From positions 2,349,501 through 2,413,500 of the forward strand of contig NZ_CP013023.1 of assembly GCF_001421015.2 (NCBI RefSeq): a stretch of 64,000 nucleotides of DNA, read 5' to 3'. The notes under the pieces are model-generated. The model ran no database searches, was not told the DNA's origin, and saw nothing but the letters and a program-made list of their open reading frames with translations. The translations under genes and the position numbers were made by a program. This document shows positions 36,259-46,166 of the stretch, one piece after another (position 1 is the first letter of the stretch; each line of letters opens with the position of its first letter). The DNA is from Paenibacillus bovis (lineage in GTDB: Bacteria > Bacillota > Bacilli > Paenibacillales > Paenibacillaceae).

Positions 36259-38505
36259 ATGATGAAAAAGGGAATTATGTTTTACAAAATTTTTATTCCT
36301 ATTCTGGTATTGGGGATCGGTCTGTCTATTAGCTTTGGCATATATATCTACTTCAATACCGTGCAATCGGTGATTGATAGTGTAGCCAACAGCAAGCAGA
36401 GCTATATTACACAAATGAGAAATAATCTGGAACAAAAAATACGCACTATTGAATACGCTTTCAATACATACAGTACAACCAGCTCGTTTAGCGAGGTCGT
36501 CAATCATCCGATTACGGAAAAAGACTTTATCGCCTATCGGGATGTCAATACCCAGCTGAACTATATTGCCACGATGGGAATGGAAGGAGCAGAGTATTCC
36601 CTGATCAGCATCAATCAGAGCTGGCAGATTTCCAATGGTACCCTGTCACATCTCACATCCGAGGAGCGGCAGAAGCTGTACGATGAATATATTGCCGATC
36701 AGGATCAGGGACTATTCTGGGTGAAAACGGACTCCGGGCTGCGCTTTGTCAACACATTGCCTGTCTTCTCCAAGCAAAAGCAGGCGATTGCGCTATCTGA
36801 TATTTCTCTGGAGACCCTAAATCGCAGTCTGAGTGCGGAAGATAATGCACCTGTCTTTATCCTGAACAAGCAGGGCAGTGTCATGTATAATACCGGCAAA
36901 ACATCCGGGCTGCTCAGCACCAACCAGCTGGCCCAAATTCCATCCATGATCGGACAGGATCAGAGCGCCGGAATGCTTACTCTTGATCGGGATAAAGGAT
37001 CCGAGCTGCAGCTGATCTACGCCAAATCGCCATATAACAACTGGATTTATGTGACGACCCTGGATCAAAAGGAAATTGCCAGTGCCTTGCAGACGACCAA
37101 GTATGGATTGATTCTGATCGAGCTGGTGCTGATTCTGCTGATTATTGTAGTCGCTTACGGCATTTCGGTGTACTTTACCAAGCCGATCCAGCAGATTACA
37201 CGCAGCCTGCCAAGAGATGCCCAGCTGACAGCCAAAAACGAGATTGAATGGATATTGTCATCTATAGACCATATTCTGACCGAGAAGCAGAGTCTGGAGA
37301 GCCTGATCGAAGCGGAGCAGCCGCAGCTGGAGACCCAGCTGGTACTGAATCTGTTCCGCAACCGTGTATCTGCCGATGAACTGGAGCACCAGCTGAACCG
37401 TCTTGGTCATTCCAGTCTGGAGGATCAACAGTATGTTACGATGCTGGCGCAGCTGGACAATGTGGGCAAGCGCGATGCGGCTGACAAGGATGTACTGCTG
37501 CTGGCAATCAATAAAATCGCCGAGGAGCTGATTCCCCCGCAGCAGCGGCTGCTGCCGATTATTCTCAATGACGATACCCAGGCGACGATTCTGATCTTCT
37601 CGGGTGTGAATGAACAGGAGATGCGCAAGCAGATGCTGGCTTATGCCAAAGCGATGATTCGCACCGTGCGCGAATACCTCAAGCTGTCAATCAGCATCGG
37701 GATCAGCCAGTCTTATTCCACACTGTTGCGCAGCAAGGAAGCTTGTGAGATGAGCAAGCAGGCGCTGCACCAGCGTCTGAATCTGGGCAAGGAATCGATC
37801 ATTTTCTACGAAGATATCTCCAATGTGATCTCCGGTCCGGTGCTGCTACATTATCCGACAGAACTGGAATCCAGGCTGTTCGATGCGATTCGCCTTGGGG
37901 ATGAAGAGCAAGTCTCCCGGACGCTGTATCCGCTGATGGCCGAATTTATGAAAAAAAGCCGGAATTCTATGGATCTGGAAGTTATGCTGGTGCGTCTGGT
38001 AAACAATCTGATCCAGCTGGAGCAGCTGCTTGGACTGGAAGTGCTGTTAACGCACGATAACCGTGCTTTGTACCATCGCCTGCTTAGTATCCGTAATCCG
38101 GAGGAAATAGAACGTATTCTGATCGAACAGGTTATTTTCCCGATGGTGCGCAGCATGAAGAACAAGACCAATGAGCAGTTCCGCTGTCTATCCGAGACGA
38201 TCGCCGAGATTGTACGCTCCGAATACGATCAGGAACTGTCGCTGGAGATTATCGGTGATCGTCTGCATTACAATCCCAATTACCTGAGCAGTATTTTCAA
38301 AAAGGAATACGGTATTACGTTCAGCGATTACCTGATGAGCTACCGACTGGAGATGGCCAAACGCTGGCTCACCGAGACGGATCAGACGATCAAGGAAATC
38401 GCCGAGCGTCTGCAGTATCATAATCCACAGAACTTTATCCGTTCGTTCCGTAAAAAGGAACAGGTAACACCCGGAACCTACCGCAAAATGAGACAAAGTA
38501 TCTGA
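36259..38505 (+). CDS. Membrane-bound AraC-family regulator (YesN/YtdP-like)
   Basis: A 748-residue one-protein sensor-regulator. A first membrane helix near residues 8-28 and a second near 277-297 bracket an extracellular sensor region of about 250 residues with Cache-like features. A cytoplasmic helical part follows, and the last 100 residues form an AraC double helix-turn-helix (LSLEIIGDRLHYNPNYLSSI, KEIAERLQYHNPQNFIRSF). It is divergent from the acetylesterase and faces the importer genes, so it probably activates the pectin locus on sensing an oligosaccharide outside the cell. GGAGGGG precedes the tandem ATGs at 36259/36262. Confidence 0.9.
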   Translation: MMKKGIMFYKIFIPILVLGIGLSISFGIYIYFNTVQSVIDSVANSKQSYITQMRNNLEQKIRTIEYAFNTYSTTSSFSEVVNHPITEKDFIAYRDVNTQLNYIATMGMEGAEYSLISINQSWQISNGTLSHLTSEERQKLYDEYIADQDQGLFWVKTDSGLRFVNTLPVFSKQKQAIALSDISLETLNRSLSAEDNAPVFILNKQGSVMYNTGKTSGLLSTNQLAQIPSMIGQDQSAGMLTLDRDKGSELQLIYAKSPYNNWIYVTTLDQKEIASALQTTKYGLILIELVLILLIIVVAYGISVYFTKPIQQITRSLPRDAQLTAKNEIEWILSSIDHILTEKQSLESLIEAEQPQLETQLVLNLFRNRVSADELEHQLNRLGHSSLEDQQYVTMLAQLDNVGKRDAADKDVLLLAINKIAEELIPPQQRLLPIILNDDTQATILIFSGVNEQEMRKQMLAYAKAMIRTVREYLKLSISIGISQSYSTLLRSKEACEMSKQALHQRLNLGKESIIFYEDISNVISGPVLLHYPTELESRLFDAIRLGDEEQVSRTLYPLMAEFMKKSRNSMDLEVMLVRLVNNLIQLEQLLGLEVLLTHDNRALYHRLLSIRNPEEIERILIEQVIFPMVRSMKNKTNEQFRCLSETIAEIVRSEYDQELSLEIIGDRLHYNPNYLSSIFKKEYGITFSDYLMSYRLEMAKRWLTETDQTIKEIAERLQYHNPQNFIRSFRKKEQVTPGTYRKMRQSI

Positions 38506-38584
38506 TGGATTCCCGGTAAAGGGACAGTCTGCCACCTGAAAGTACTGCCTGCATTATGGAAATAAGTACATCGTACAGACCAGC

Positions 38585-38624
38585 AAAAGTCTTATGCTCT
38601 GCATTGCAGAAGATAAGACTTTTT
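38585..38624. terminator. Terminator between the AraC and permease genes
   Basis: AAAAGTCTTAT and ATAAGACTTTTT pair around an 18-base loop with T runs on both strands. Confidence 0.8.
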
Positions 38625-38823
38625 CTATGAGCCTGTCTTTAGAATAAGAAGTTTGGAGAGGTAAAAGAGATCTAAAAGAAAATGATGAAATAAAGCCAGA
38701 GCTTGCTGCGAAGCTAACGAACCACTTTTTTATACCAACATCTACCAAAAGATAGGGATATAAATAAGCGCCTCACGAACAGGGCAACAAGCAAGCCGAC
38801 ATTTCCGTCGCTTCCGGTTTGCA

Positions 38824-39708
38824 TTAGCCTTTGACAGCACCGAGCAGTGCCCCTTTGGTGAAATGTTTTTGTACAAATGGATAAGCAATCAGCATCGGTA
38901 CGGTAGCGACTACGATAACGGCCATTTTGATCGTCTGTGCCGGTGGGATGACATCGACCGAACTGCCTTCCGCCTGCATACCGCTGGAGACGATAACGAT
39001 CTGGCGCAGCAGTACCTGAATCGGCCATTTATTGGAATCGTTGAGATACAGAATCGCATTCATGTACGTATTCCAGTAGGTCACGCCATAGAACAGGGAG
39101 ATCGTCGCAATAGAAGGCAGCGCCAGCGGCAGCATGATTTTGAAAAAGACACCAAAGTCATTGCAGCCATCAATCTTGGCGGATTCTTCCAGACTATCCG
39201 GCAGTGCCTGGAAAAAGTTGCGCATAATGATCAGGTTGAATGCATTGATCGCAACTGGCAGGATCAAGGACCAGTAGGAATCAATCAGACCGACCCCTTT
39301 GACAATCAGGAAGGTCGGAATCATTCCGCCACTGAACAGCATGGAGAATACGATAATAAAGTTGATTGCATTTCTTCCATACAAATAGGTACGTGATAAT
39401 CCATAAGCCATAAAGGCGGTCAGTGCCATACTGACGAGCGTACCTACAATCGTCGTACCGACCGATACGCCCAGTCCTTTGAATATGGTAGGGGTGGACA
39501 ATATATACCGGTAAGCATCCAGGGAGAATGTAGTAGGGAACAGGATGAATTTCTTGGAGACGACTTCCTGGGTAGAGGCGAACGAGCTGGCAATAACATT
39601 AACAAAGGGCAGCAGACACGCAAGTGCAATCAGGATCAACAAAGTGTTATTTACAATCGTAAAAATTTTGTTTCCTATTGTAGTATCTTTCCGTAGGGAC
39701 TGTTCCAT
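38824..39708 (-). CDS. Carbohydrate ABC transporter permease (LplC/YtcP-like)
   Basis: One membrane subunit of an importer for pectic oligosaccharides, 294 residues with six predicted spans. The EAA loop, SLEESAKIDGCNDFGVFFKIMLPLA, is the contact for the ATPase. The start MEQSLRKD at 39708 has AAGGAGG at 9-base spacing; longer readings add unrelated residues. Unusually for this family, it is divergent from its partner permease gene, across a region with a cre site and CTGATGAT repeats. Confidence 0.92.
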   Translation of the reverse strand: MEQSLRKDTTIGNKIFTIVNNTLLILIALACLLPFVNVIASSFASTQEVVSKKFILFPTTFSLDAYRYILSTPTIFKGLGVSVGTTIVGTLVSMALTAFMAYGLSRTYLYGRNAINFIIVFSMLFSGGMIPTFLIVKGVGLIDSYWSLILPVAINAFNLIIMRNFFQALPDSLEESAKIDGCNDFGVFFKIMLPLALPSIATISLFYGVTYWNTYMNAILYLNDSNKWPIQVLLRQIVIVSSGMQAEGSSVDVIPPAQTIKMAVIVVATVPMLIAYPFVQKHFTKGALLGAVKG

Positions 39709-39814
39709 GCATAATAACCTCCTTAGTAATCGTGTACTCCCTAACTGTACCAATGACAGCTTGTTCCGTATATAATCCGGGGATGAGATCATGGCGTATT
39801 ACCTGCCAAAATGC

Positions 39815-39913
39815 CTGATGATCATTAGCTCACAACATAATCATCAGCTGAGGTGAGGAATAGATAATCCCTTATACAATAGGTAATTGCAAACGCTATC
39901 AACTGATGATTAT
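39815..39913. promoter_or_regulatory. Divergent control region: CTGATGAT repeats and cre site
   Basis: CTGATGATCAT (39815-39825), its inverted form ATAATCATCAG (39837-39847) and CTGATGATTAT (39903-39913) occur between the two divergent permease genes; the last two are perfect 11-base inverted copies. TTGCAAACGCTATCA at 39887-39901 fits the cre consensus WTGNAANCGNWNNCA at every constrained position. Likely readers are the nearby AraC-type protein (repeats, inferred) and CcpA (cre). Confidence 0.65.
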
Positions 39914-39984
39914 ATACGGAATGCCTGACTTGCTTTAGTGTAAAGGGCGTAACGTGAATGTCCATTAAGGAGGCTGGTGATCCG

Positions 39985-40962
39985 GTGAAGATGTCTAATC
40001 CAATGAAAGTATCCGATGCTGCCGCACTAAAGATTGAAGGCACCCAAAAAGCCGTCAAACGCAAAGGTCAGCATGGCATACTTCGTAACAAATTTCTCTA
40101 TTTAATGATTCTGCCGGGATTTCTTTATTTTGTTATTTTCAAGTATCTACCGATGGGCGGTCTGATTATTTCTTTTCAGGATTACCAGCCGTATCTCGGA
40201 ATAGCAGACAGTCCGTGGGTAGGATTCAAGCATTTTATCCGCCTGTTTACAGAGCCGACCTTTTTTATGCTGCTGAGTAATACACTGATTTTGTTCGCGC
40301 TGAATATTGTTATCTTTTTTCCGATGCCGATTATTCTGGCGCTGATGCTCAATGAAGTCCGGCACCGTTATTTCAAAAATGCGATTCAGACGATTATCTA
40401 TATTCCTCACTTTATGTCCTGGGTTATTATCGTATCCATTACCTATGTATTCCTGACCGTGGATGGCGGAGTGATCAATGAAATGCTCGCTGCCCTCGGT
40501 TTCCAAAAAATCAGCTTTCTGACCTCGCCGGAATGGCTGCGTACGATGTACATGGCGCAGATCATCTGGAAAGAGTTGGGCTGGTCTACCATTATCTATC
40601 TGGCAGCGATAACCGTTGTGGATACCCAGCTGTATGAAGCGGCAGAGATGGATGGTGCAGGCCGCCTGCGCAAAACATGGCATGTCACCCTGCCGGCGAT
40701 TCGTCCGGTCATTATTACCCTGCTGATCCTCAAGATCGGTACGACACTGGATCTGGGATTTGAACATATGTATCTGCTGCTGAATTCACTTAACCGTGAA
40801 GTAGCCGAGATTTTTGATACTTATATTTATACAGCAGGTCTGAAAAATGGGCAGCTGAGCTTTAGTACCGCTGTCGGGTTGTTCAAAGGATTGGTAGGAC
40901 TCGTTCTGATTATGATGGCCAACAAGCTCGCCAAGAAATTCGGGGAAGATGGCGTCTATTGA
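39985..40962 (+). CDS. Carbohydrate ABC transporter permease (LplB/YteP-like)
   Basis: The second membrane subunit of the pectic-oligosaccharide importer, about 325 residues with six spans (FLYLMILPGFLYFVIF first) and the EAA loop YEAAEMDGAGRLRKTWHVTLP. GTG at 39985 is 11 bases after AAGGAGG; ATG at 39991 is nearly as good, and ATG at 39958 lacks an SD. It is followed by the binding lipoprotein gene. No ATPase is encoded in the locus, as is common for this family, which shares an MsmX-type ATPase encoded elsewhere. Confidence 0.92.
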   Translation: MKMSNPMKVSDAAALKIEGTQKAVKRKGQHGILRNKFLYLMILPGFLYFVIFKYLPMGGLIISFQDYQPYLGIADSPWVGFKHFIRLFTEPTFFMLLSNTLILFALNIVIFFPMPIILALMLNEVRHRYFKNAIQTIIYIPHFMSWVIIVSITYVFLTVDGGVINEMLAALGFQKISFLTSPEWLRTMYMAQIIWKELGWSTIIYLAAITVVDTQLYEAAEMDGAGRLRKTWHVTLPAIRPVIITLLILKIGTTLDLGFEHMYLLLNSLNREVAEIFDTYIYTAGLKNGQLSFSTAVGLFKGLVGLVLIMMANKLAKKFGEDGVY

Positions 40963-41027
40963 TGTCGGTTACGACTTGCAATGATGTATCACATTAACGT
41001 GGGACCATAAGAGAGGGGAATAATGGA

Positions 41028-42542
41028 ATGAGAAAAAGCCAAATGATCGCGATCAAAAAAGTAGCCGCAGTCGTGGTGAGCAGTGCGATTATACTGACTG
41101 CCTGCGGCGGGGAGAATGCTTCGTCCGGCGTATATGATGCCAATTCCAAAGCCGAAATCAGCTGGCTCAATATTCTGCATACCGCTTCACCGCCAACCGA
41201 TACGGTACTAAACAAGCTGGAGGAGAAAACGAACAGCGATATTACGTTCTCCTGGATTCCCGATGCCTCCAAGGAAGAGCGGATCAATACCGCGCTGGCA
41301 TCCGATTCATTGGCCGATATCGTAACGTTGACCTTGCTGGACAATTCCTCCGTACGTAATGCGCTCAAATCCGGCATGTTCTGGGAAGTAGAGCCTTATC
41401 TCAAGGATTATCCGAATCTGGCCAAAATTCCGCCGGAAACGATCAAATCGGCTTCGATTGGCGGCAAGCTGTACGGGGTTCCTTTCCAAAAAGATCTGGC
41501 ACGTAACGGTGTTACCCTGCGCAAAGACTGGCTGGACAAGCTCGGTCTAGAAGTACCCAAAACCACAGATGAGCTGATGGAAGTTGCGAAAGCATTTACC
41601 GAAAAAGACCCGGATGGCAATGGTGTGGATGATACAACCGGATTTGTAGACCGGAATGATCTGGTATACGGTGCGTTCAAAACACTCAGTTCCTACTTTG
41701 GCACACCGAATAACTGGCAGGTGAGTGAAGACGGCAAGATGACACCGGAATTCATGACCGAAGGTTACATGAAAACCATGAATTATATGAAGGATCTGTA
41801 TGACAAAGGCTATATCAACAAAGATTTTGCTGTTACTGCCAAAACGGATCAACAGCAAAAGTTCGCCCAGGGCAAGGCAGGTATCTATGTAGGCGCACTG
41901 TTTGACAGCAAAAACCTGCTCAACATGTCCAAAGGCGTACAGGACAAAATGGAACTGGTGATGGCTAACGATATTACCTCTACGGGCAACGAAAGCGACC
42001 GTGCGATCTGGGCAGCGAATAACGGTATTGGCGGTCTGTTATCCTTCCCACGCTCCGAAGTGAAGGATGAAGCCGAGCTGAAGCGTATCCTGAAATTTGT
42101 GAATGATCTGCTAGATGAAGACTCCTATGCACTGATGACCTACGGTATCAAAGGCACGCATTATACAGTAGATGACAAAGATGCAGCGACAATTACGAAT
42201 ACCGATCTGTGGCAGCAGGAAGTGCAGCCTTTTGCAGCCAGCCGTCCAAAAGAAAGCGGGTTCAAAATTCATGATGCCGACCCGCTCAAGCAAATGGCCG
42301 ACAAAATGATTGCTGACAATGCCAACTATGCCGTATTGAATCCAGCCTATGCACTGGAATCCGAGACGTACAATACCCAGGGCTCCGAGCTGCAAAAAAT
42401 GATTACCGATGCGACTTACAAATATATTCTCGGTGAAATCGATGCCAACGGATTCAATCAGGCGATCGAGAGCTGGAAAAGCGCCGGCGGCAGCAGCATT
42501 ATTTCCGAATACGAAGCATCGTACAAAGCCACTCAATCCTAA
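41028..42542 (+). CDS. Oligosaccharide-binding lipoprotein (LplA/YtcQ-like)
   Basis: Extracellular solute-binding subunit for the two permeases. The signal peptide ends in a lipobox, LTACGG, and the 504-residue length is standard for the family. Typical blocks are TLRKDWLDKLGLEVPKTTDE and DPDGNGVDDTTG. GAGAGGGG precedes the ATG. The importer setting, amid rhamnogalacturonan and pectin enzymes, suggests unsaturated galacturonan or rhamnogalacturonan oligomers as ligands; this is inferred from context. Confidence 0.93.
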   Translation: MRKSQMIAIKKVAAVVVSSAIILTACGGENASSGVYDANSKAEISWLNILHTASPPTDTVLNKLEEKTNSDITFSWIPDASKEERINTALASDSLADIVTLTLLDNSSVRNALKSGMFWEVEPYLKDYPNLAKIPPETIKSASIGGKLYGVPFQKDLARNGVTLRKDWLDKLGLEVPKTTDELMEVAKAFTEKDPDGNGVDDTTGFVDRNDLVYGAFKTLSSYFGTPNNWQVSEDGKMTPEFMTEGYMKTMNYMKDLYDKGYINKDFAVTAKTDQQQKFAQGKAGIYVGALFDSKNLLNMSKGVQDKMELVMANDITSTGNESDRAIWAANNGIGGLLSFPRSEVKDEAELKRILKFVNDLLDEDSYALMTYGIKGTHYTVDDKDAATITNTDLWQQEVQPFAASRPKESGFKIHDADPLKQMADKMIADNANYAVLNPAYALESETYNTQGSELQKMITDATYKYILGEIDANGFNQAIESWKSAGGSSIISEYEASYKATQS

Positions 42543-42569
42543 ACGACACACAAATTGATGGAGGTCAGG

Positions 42570-43736
42570 ATGAATACTACTCAATGGGCGATACGCACTG
42601 CCAGCTCGATTATGGAGAGAACTCCCCGGCTGTATGAAGACCGGGGGCATCGTGAAAAGTGGTCTTATGATTATGGCGTTATTCTCAAAGGGTTCCAGCT
42701 GCTCTGGCAGCAGACCGGCGATTCAGTCTATCTGCAATTTATCCGCGACAATATGGATCATTTTATTCAGGAGGATGGCAGCATTATGGGCTACCGTCAG
42801 GATGAATACAATATCGATCATATCAATAACGGCAAGCTTCTGTTCCTGCTGTACCGGGAAACCGGAGAGGAAAAGTATCGTCTGGCAGCCGATCTGCTGC
42901 GCGAACAGCTGAACAATCATCCGCGTACATCGGAAGGGGTGTTCTGGCACAAGCAGATTTATCCGTACCAGATCTGGCTGGATGGATTGTATATGGGCTC
43001 GCCGTTCTATCTGGAATACCTACAGAACTTCGAAAACAGCCAGGGAATCGACGATGTGACCCGCCAGTTTATCCTGTGCGAACGTCATACTCGTGATGCG
43101 AAGACAGGACTACTCTATCATGCCTGGGATGAGCAAAAGGTACAGCCATGGTGTGATCCGGAGACCGGATTATCGCCGCACTTCTGGGGGCGTTCACTGG
43201 GCTGGTTCTGTATGGCGCTGGTGGATGTGCTGGAGCTTCTGCCTTCTTCCCATGCAGACTACTTAGAATTGAGCCGTATTTTGAACGATACGCTGACCGC
43301 GCTGCGACATCATCAGGACCCGGATAGTGGGGTCTGGTATCAGATCGTCGATAAGCCGGAGCGCAAAGGCAATTACCGGGAAGCCTCGGCTACCGCAATG
43401 ATCGCGTATGCCATGGCTAAAGGAATCCGGCTCGGTGTACTAGCCGCTGAATGGCAGTCTACACTGGATACGGCCTATAGCGGCATGATCGACGAATTTG
43501 TACTGACGACCAAGGAAGGCTGGGTCAATCTGAACAAAAACTGTCAGGTAGCCGGTCTCGGTGGTGCCGATCAGCGGGATGGCAGCTTTGCCTACTATAT
43601 TAGTGAACCGATTGTGACCAATGATCAAAAAGGCTTGGGCGCGTTCCTGCAAGCCTGCACTGAATATGAGCTGCTCGGGCAAAAGGAGAATCCTGCAGCA
43701 CGTATTAGCGGAGGTACAGCCGATGTCCGTCTATAA
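42570..43736 (+). CDS. GH105 unsaturated rhamnogalacturonyl hydrolase (YesR/YteR-like)
   Basis: Removes the terminal unsaturated galacturonic acid from oligomers made by pectin or rhamnogalacturonan lyases. The 388-residue protein shows the (alpha/alpha)6-barrel blocks WSYDYGVILKGFQLLW, the acid-bearing WLDGLYMGSPF and GRSLGWFCMALVDVLELLP, and YREASATAMIAYAM. There is no signal peptide, so it acts in the cytoplasm on imported products. The ATG at 42570 follows GGAGG. Its end overlaps the next gene by 14 bases. Confidence 0.93.
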   Translation: MNTTQWAIRTASSIMERTPRLYEDRGHREKWSYDYGVILKGFQLLWQQTGDSVYLQFIRDNMDHFIQEDGSIMGYRQDEYNIDHINNGKLLFLLYRETGEEKYRLAADLLREQLNNHPRTSEGVFWHKQIYPYQIWLDGLYMGSPFYLEYLQNFENSQGIDDVTRQFILCERHTRDAKTGLLYHAWDEQKVQPWCDPETGLSPHFWGRSLGWFCMALVDVLELLPSSHADYLELSRILNDTLTALRHHQDPDSGVWYQIVDKPERKGNYREASATAMIAYAMAKGIRLGVLAAEWQSTLDTAYSGMIDEFVLTTKEGWVNLNKNCQVAGLGGADQRDGSFAYYISEPIVTNDQKGLGAFLQACTEYELLGQKENPAARISGGTADVRL

Positions 43737-45078
43737 TATAGCAGACTATGGAGCTTCCCGGGATTCCGTGGAAATGTCGACAGGCGCTATTGCGGCTGCA
43801 ATCGAAGCAGCCAGCCGGGATGGCGGCGGAACCGTGCATGTACCTGCAGGTGTTTATCGGACCGGAGCGATCCGGATGAAAAGCCATATTGAACTGCATA
43901 TTAGTCCGGGAGCGGTGCTATCCTTTAGCACTGACCCGGCTGATTATCCGGTGGTACACTCCCGGTGGGAGGGAGCCAGCAGGGAAGTCTATAGCTCCTG
44001 CATCTATGGCGAACATCTGGAAAATGTATCGATTACCGGCAGCGGACTGCTGCTTGGTAACGGTCAGGTCTGGTGGGATCTATTCCGTCAGTCTCCCGAG
44101 CAACTGTACTATCCGCGTCCCAAGCTGATCAGCTTCGATCATTGCCAGCGGCTGACGATCCGGGATATACGGCTGCAGGATTCGCCCAGCTGGACAGTCA
44201 ATCCGATCTGCTGTTCCAATGTAACGATTGATAATCTGTCTATCCATAATCCGGCGGATTCACCCAATACGGACGGCATTAACCCCGAATCCTGTTCCAA
44301 TGTACGGATCAGCAACTGCCATATCGATGTAGGCGATGATTGTGTAACGATCAAGTCGGGCACAGAGGATGCGGCAGAGCGTATTCCCTGCGAGAATATT
44401 ACGGTTACCAATTGTACAATGATGCACGGCCATGGCGGTGTCGTAATTGGCAGCGAGATGAGCGGTGATATCCGCAATGTGGTCATCAGCAACTGTATTT
44501 TCAAGCAGACCGACCGCGGTATTCGTCTCAAATCAAGACGCGGACGCGGTGGCACGGTCGAAGATATCCGGATTAGCAATATCGTGATGGAAGATGTAAT
44601 CTGTCCATTTATTATGAATCTGTATTATTTCTGCGGTCCGCGCGGCAAGGACAAATATGTATGGGACAAAAATCCCTATCCTGTCACCGAAGAGACCCCG
44701 AGCTTCCGCCGTATTCATTTTGCCGATATTACTGCTCGCCGCGTACATGCAGCGGCTGGATTTTTATACGGACTCGCAGAGCAGTACATATCGGAGATTA
44801 CTTTTTCCCATATAGATATCTCAATGGCCGAGAATGCTACACCGGGTCGTCCGGCCATGATGGCAGGCATCGAAGAAATGAACAACCGGGGCTTTTATCT
44901 GGATAATGTCCGCGATATCCGTTTTCAGCAGGTAACGATCGAGAATCACGAAGGGCCTGCCTTTTATATCGAAAATGGCGAAAAGGTAGAGATCAAAGAC
45001 TGTTGTTCCCGCAATACGGCCAAGCCGGAGCAGCTGGTGCAGCAGGTGACGACCGAAGTGACGGCGGGAGGGCTGTAG
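43723..45078 (+). CDS. GH28 polygalacturonase-family glycoside hydrolase
   Basis: Right-handed beta-helix hydrolase of 451 residues acting on galacturonic or rhamnogalacturonic linkages. The catalytic blocks are all present: NTDGINPES, DVGDDCVTIKSG, MHGHGGVVIGSEMSG and GIRLKSRRGRGG. No signal peptide is seen, so an exo-acting intracellular role is likely. The ATG at 43723 is preceded by GGAGG and begins the family-typical MSVYNIADYGA; it overlaps the previous gene, showing coupling. One base separates it from the following esterase gene. Confidence 0.94.
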   Translation: MSVYNIADYGASRDSVEMSTGAIAAAIEAASRDGGGTVHVPAGVYRTGAIRMKSHIELHISPGAVLSFSTDPADYPVVHSRWEGASREVYSSCIYGEHLENVSITGSGLLLGNGQVWWDLFRQSPEQLYYPRPKLISFDHCQRLTIRDIRLQDSPSWTVNPICCSNVTIDNLSIHNPADSPNTDGINPESCSNVRISNCHIDVGDDCVTIKSGTEDAAERIPCENITVTNCTMMHGHGGVVIGSEMSGDIRNVVISNCIFKQTDRGIRLKSRRGRGGTVEDIRISNIVMEDVICPFIMNLYYFCGPRGKDKYVWDKNPYPVTEETPSFRRIHFADITARRVHAAAGFLYGLAEQYISEITFSHIDISMAENATPGRPAMMAGIEEMNNRGFYLDNVRDIRFQQVTIENHEGPAFYIENGEKVEIKDCCSRNTAKPEQLVQQVTTEVTAGGL

Positions 45079-45079
45079 C

Positions 45080-45973
45080 ATGAAAAGCAAGGATCAGCTG
45101 TTAGCCCTGCTGGGCGATCTGCCAGAGCAGTATACGCTGGACAGCGAGCTGCTATGGCAGGAAGAACGGGATGGCTACCATCTGGAGACCCTGCTGCTGG
45201 ATCTCAACGGAATGGAAAAGGTACCAGCGTACGTGGCGGTTCCTTCCTCAGGGGAGGGGCCTTTTCCATTGGTCGTGTTCAATCATTCGCATGGCGGCGA
45301 TTATACCAATGGCAAACGCGAATTTCTGCGCAGCAGTCCGTATTTGCAGCAGCCTTCTTTTGCCGAAGTTCTGACCGGGATGGGCTATGCTGCCTGTTGT
45401 ATTGATATGTGGTGCTTTAACGAACGCGGCGGCCGAACCGAGAGCGAGACGGTCAAGGAAATGCTCTGGAACGGGCAGGTGCTATGGGGCATGATGCTCC
45501 ATGACAACCGTAGACTGCTGGATTATATGTGCAGTCGACCCGATATCGATGCTTCACGTATTGGCACGATAGGTATGTCGATGGGCGGATTAATGGCCTG
45601 GTGGCTGGCTGCGCTGGATGAACGTATCACGGTCACAGTCGATATTTGCGGTCAGGTGGATGCCCATACATTGATAGATCGGCGCGGACTCGACCATCAT
45701 GGCTTTTACTCCTATGTACCCGGTCTGCTAAAGCACTATAGTACGCTTGATATACAGGAATGGATTGCACCGCGTCCACGCATCAGTCTGGTCGGCCGCA
45801 ATGATCGCCTGTGTCCAATTGATGGAGTGAAGCATCTGGCGAGCGGACTGCAGCAGGTATATGAACAGGCTGGACACTCCGAACACTGGGTACCTTTTAT
45901 TGGCAGCGGCGGTCATATGGAGACAGCCGAGATGCGGGCTGTCTGGATGACATTTCTGCAAAAGTATTTATAA
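45080..45973 (+). CDS. Alpha/beta hydrolase (dienelactone hydrolase/esterase family)
   Basis: A 297-residue cytoplasmic esterase, probably deacetylating or de-esterifying pectin fragments. Visible are the nucleophile elbow GTIGMSMGGLMAWW, the acid-containing GRNDRLCPIDG and the His block GSGGHMET, with FNHSHGGDYTN as oxyanion region. It resembles the YtaP-like group. The ATG begins one base after the GH28 stop, with GGGAGGG as SD, so translation is coupled. The exact substrate cannot be told. Confidence 0.85.
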   Translation: MKSKDQLLALLGDLPEQYTLDSELLWQEERDGYHLETLLLDLNGMEKVPAYVAVPSSGEGPFPLVVFNHSHGGDYTNGKREFLRSSPYLQQPSFAEVLTGMGYAACCIDMWCFNERGGRTESETVKEMLWNGQVLWGMMLHDNRRLLDYMCSRPDIDASRIGTIGMSMGGLMAWWLAALDERITVTVDICGQVDAHTLIDRRGLDHHGFYSYVPGLLKHYSTLDIQEWIAPRPRISLVGRNDRLCPIDGVKHLASGLQQVYEQAGHSEHWVPFIGSGGHMETAEMRAVWMTFLQKYL

Positions 45974-46166
45974 AACAGTATCCATTTCAAAGTGCATATA
46001 GCAGGATCGCTAACTGCTAACTACCAACTACACAATATGGATTACCAATTACAGCCATACAGTCAAGCATGATCCCCCCTTGCTACCCATCTAATAATGC
46101 CAAAGCAAACAGCTATTAAATACATGTACAGTATCACTATTCACACCGGTACAGAAAGGAACAGCC

